Below, piece after piece: positions 5,741-6,379 of a stretch of DNA of 6,379 bases (within the stretch, counting starts at the first letter, position 1; each line of letters begins with the position of its first letter). The notes beneath the pieces are model-generated. The model was not told the DNA's origin. It worked only from the letters and a program-made list of their open reading frames with translations, and did not search any database. The stretch lies in contig JAUXRT010000587.1 in assembly GCA_030681635.1 (NCBI GenBank), positions 1-6,379 on the forward strand. The letters run 5' to 3'. The DNA is from Reyranella sp. Lineage in GTDB: Bacteria; Pseudomonadota; Alphaproteobacteria; Reyranellales; Reyranellaceae. The position numbers and the translations under genes are program-made.

Positions 5741-6379
5741 CTACTTCTTCCCCAGCTGATTGAAGGGAACATCCTTGTCGACGCGGATGTCGGCTGGGAG
5801 TCCGAGCACGCGCTCGGCCACGATGTTGCGCAGGATCTCGTCGGTGCCGCCGGCGATGCGGAAGCCGGCGCCGGCGATCCACTGCGCCTGGAAGCCCGCC
5901 GCGAAGGGCACGTCTTCCTTCATGACGCCGGCATGGCCCATCAGTTCCATGGCAAAGGCGCCGAGGTCCTGCATCTTGGGCGCCGCCACGATCTTGATGA
6001 TCGACGATTCGGGACCTGGCGTCTGGCCCTTGGAGAGCGCGGTGAGCGTGCGGTAGCGCGTCAGCTTGAGGCCCTGCTGCTGGACGTACCAGTCGGCGAT
6101 CTTGCCGCGCACCTGCTGGTTGCGGATCGCCGGGCCGTCCTCCAGCTCGGTGTCGCGCGCCAGCTCCATCAGCTCATCGACGTCGAGCCCGCCCGACGGC
6201 AGGCCGAGCACGCGTTCGGCGACGATGTTGCGCAGGATCTCGTCGGTGCCGCCGGCGATGCGGAAGCCGGCACCGGCGATCCATTGCGCCTGGAAACCGG
6301 CGGCGTGCGGCACCTCCTCGCGCAAGATGCCGCCTTGTCCAATCAGCTCCATGGCGAAATCGCCCATGTCCTGCATCAT
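5741..6379 (-). CDS. Acyl-CoA dehydrogenase, C-terminal part with a duplicated C-terminal domain segment; 5' end cut by window edge
   Basis: Acyl-CoA dehydrogenases are FAD enzymes that introduce a double bond into acyl-CoA thioesters. At least 212 residues are visible to the TAG stop at 5741-5743; the frame continues beyond the right edge, and the ATG there is most likely internal. Visible residues 62-212 form a whole C-terminal helical domain: DELMELARD (68-76), PGPESSIIKIVAAPKMQDLG (121-140), FQAQWIAGAGFRIAGGTDEI (163-182) and RNIVAERVLGLP (184-195), then a 17-residue tail. The position that is the catalytic Glu in medium-chain enzymes (EGT) is Gly (GGT), as in FadE-like groups that use a base elsewhere. 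Oddly, residues 2-61 are a second copy of the same terminal segment, joined directly to the domain start at PSGGLDVDE. It could be an intragenic domain duplication, a fusion of tandem paralogs that lost the second N-terminal half, or an assembly error. Substrate unknown. Confidence 0.9.
   Translation of the reverse strand: MMQDMGDFAMELIGQGGILREEVPHAAGFQAQWIAGAGFRIAGGTDEILRNIVAERVLGLPSGGLDVDELMELARDTELEDGPAIRNQQVRGKIADWYVQQQGLKLTRYRTLTALSKGQTPGPESSIIKIVAAPKMQDLGAFAMELMGHAGVMKEDVPFAAGFQAQWIAGAGFRIAGGTDEILRNIVAERVLGLPADIRVDKDVPFNQLGKK
5795..5974 (-). repeat. Acyl-CoA dehydrogenase C-terminal segment, copy B (60 codons)
   Basis: This encodes MQDLGAFAMEL through AERVLGLP. It aligns without gaps to copy A, with 50 of 60 residues identical and the last 36 residues all identical. 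About 83% of bases match over the 156 bp I aligned by eye, with an exact 50-bp run at 5820-5869 on the plus strand. This copy is followed by the gene's natural tail and stop. Confidence 0.95.
6197..6376 (-). repeat. Acyl-CoA dehydrogenase C-terminal segment, copy A (60 codons)
   Basis: This encodes MQDMGDFAMEL through AERVLGLP, exactly 402 bp (134 codons) upstream of copy B in the same frame. Its exact 50-bp match to copy B is at 6222-6271. The residues after it are SGGLDVDEL, the start of another C-terminal domain, rather than a tail and stop. How far the duplication extends upstream is hidden by the window edge. Confidence 0.95.

Overview
The window is GC-rich, gene-dense, chromosome-like bacterial DNA. 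Codon choice and protein style suggest an alphaproteobacterium, perhaps a Bradyrhizobium- or Reyranella-like soil or freshwater organism. That placement is an inference from recall of related proteins, not a database result. Seven protein genes fill nearly all of it. I see no tRNA, rRNA, CRISPR array, insertion sequence or phage gene.

Layout from left to right: (1) on the minus strand, the N-terminal 444 residues of a biotin-dependent carboxylase (biotin carboxylase/ATP-grasp part), running off the left edge; (2) on the plus strand, a small flavodoxin-fold FMN reductase, starting 29 bp from the carboxylase start and diverging from it; (3) on the minus strand, a classical short-chain dehydrogenase whose stop codon abuts the reductase stop to form TGATCA; (4-6) on the plus strand, a complete tripartite tricarboxylate transporter operon in the order tctB-tctA-tctC, diverging from the dehydrogenase across a 95-bp promoter-sized gap; (7) on the minus strand, the C-terminal part of an acyl-CoA dehydrogenase, running off the right edge and converging on tctC across a 76-bp spacer that holds hairpins.

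Together the genes look like an accessory catabolic neighbourhood for an organic acid. A TTT transporter with its periplasmic binding protein would import a carboxylate. An acyl-CoA dehydrogenase, an SDR alcohol/ketone dehydrogenase and an acyl-CoA-type carboxylase could process its CoA ester. The substrate cannot be read from the sequence, and no regulator gene is visible.

Two points deserve a second look. First, the acyl-CoA dehydrogenase frame carries its C-terminal flavin/substrate-domain segment twice. Two 60-residue copies, 50/60 identical, lie 134 residues apart in one uninterrupted frame, with the end of the first copy spliced straight onto the start of a second C-terminal helical domain. 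Second, a perfect 14-bp inverted repeat with a 4-nt loop contains the last codons and the stop codon of tctC. I do not see a clearly new multi-gene system here.
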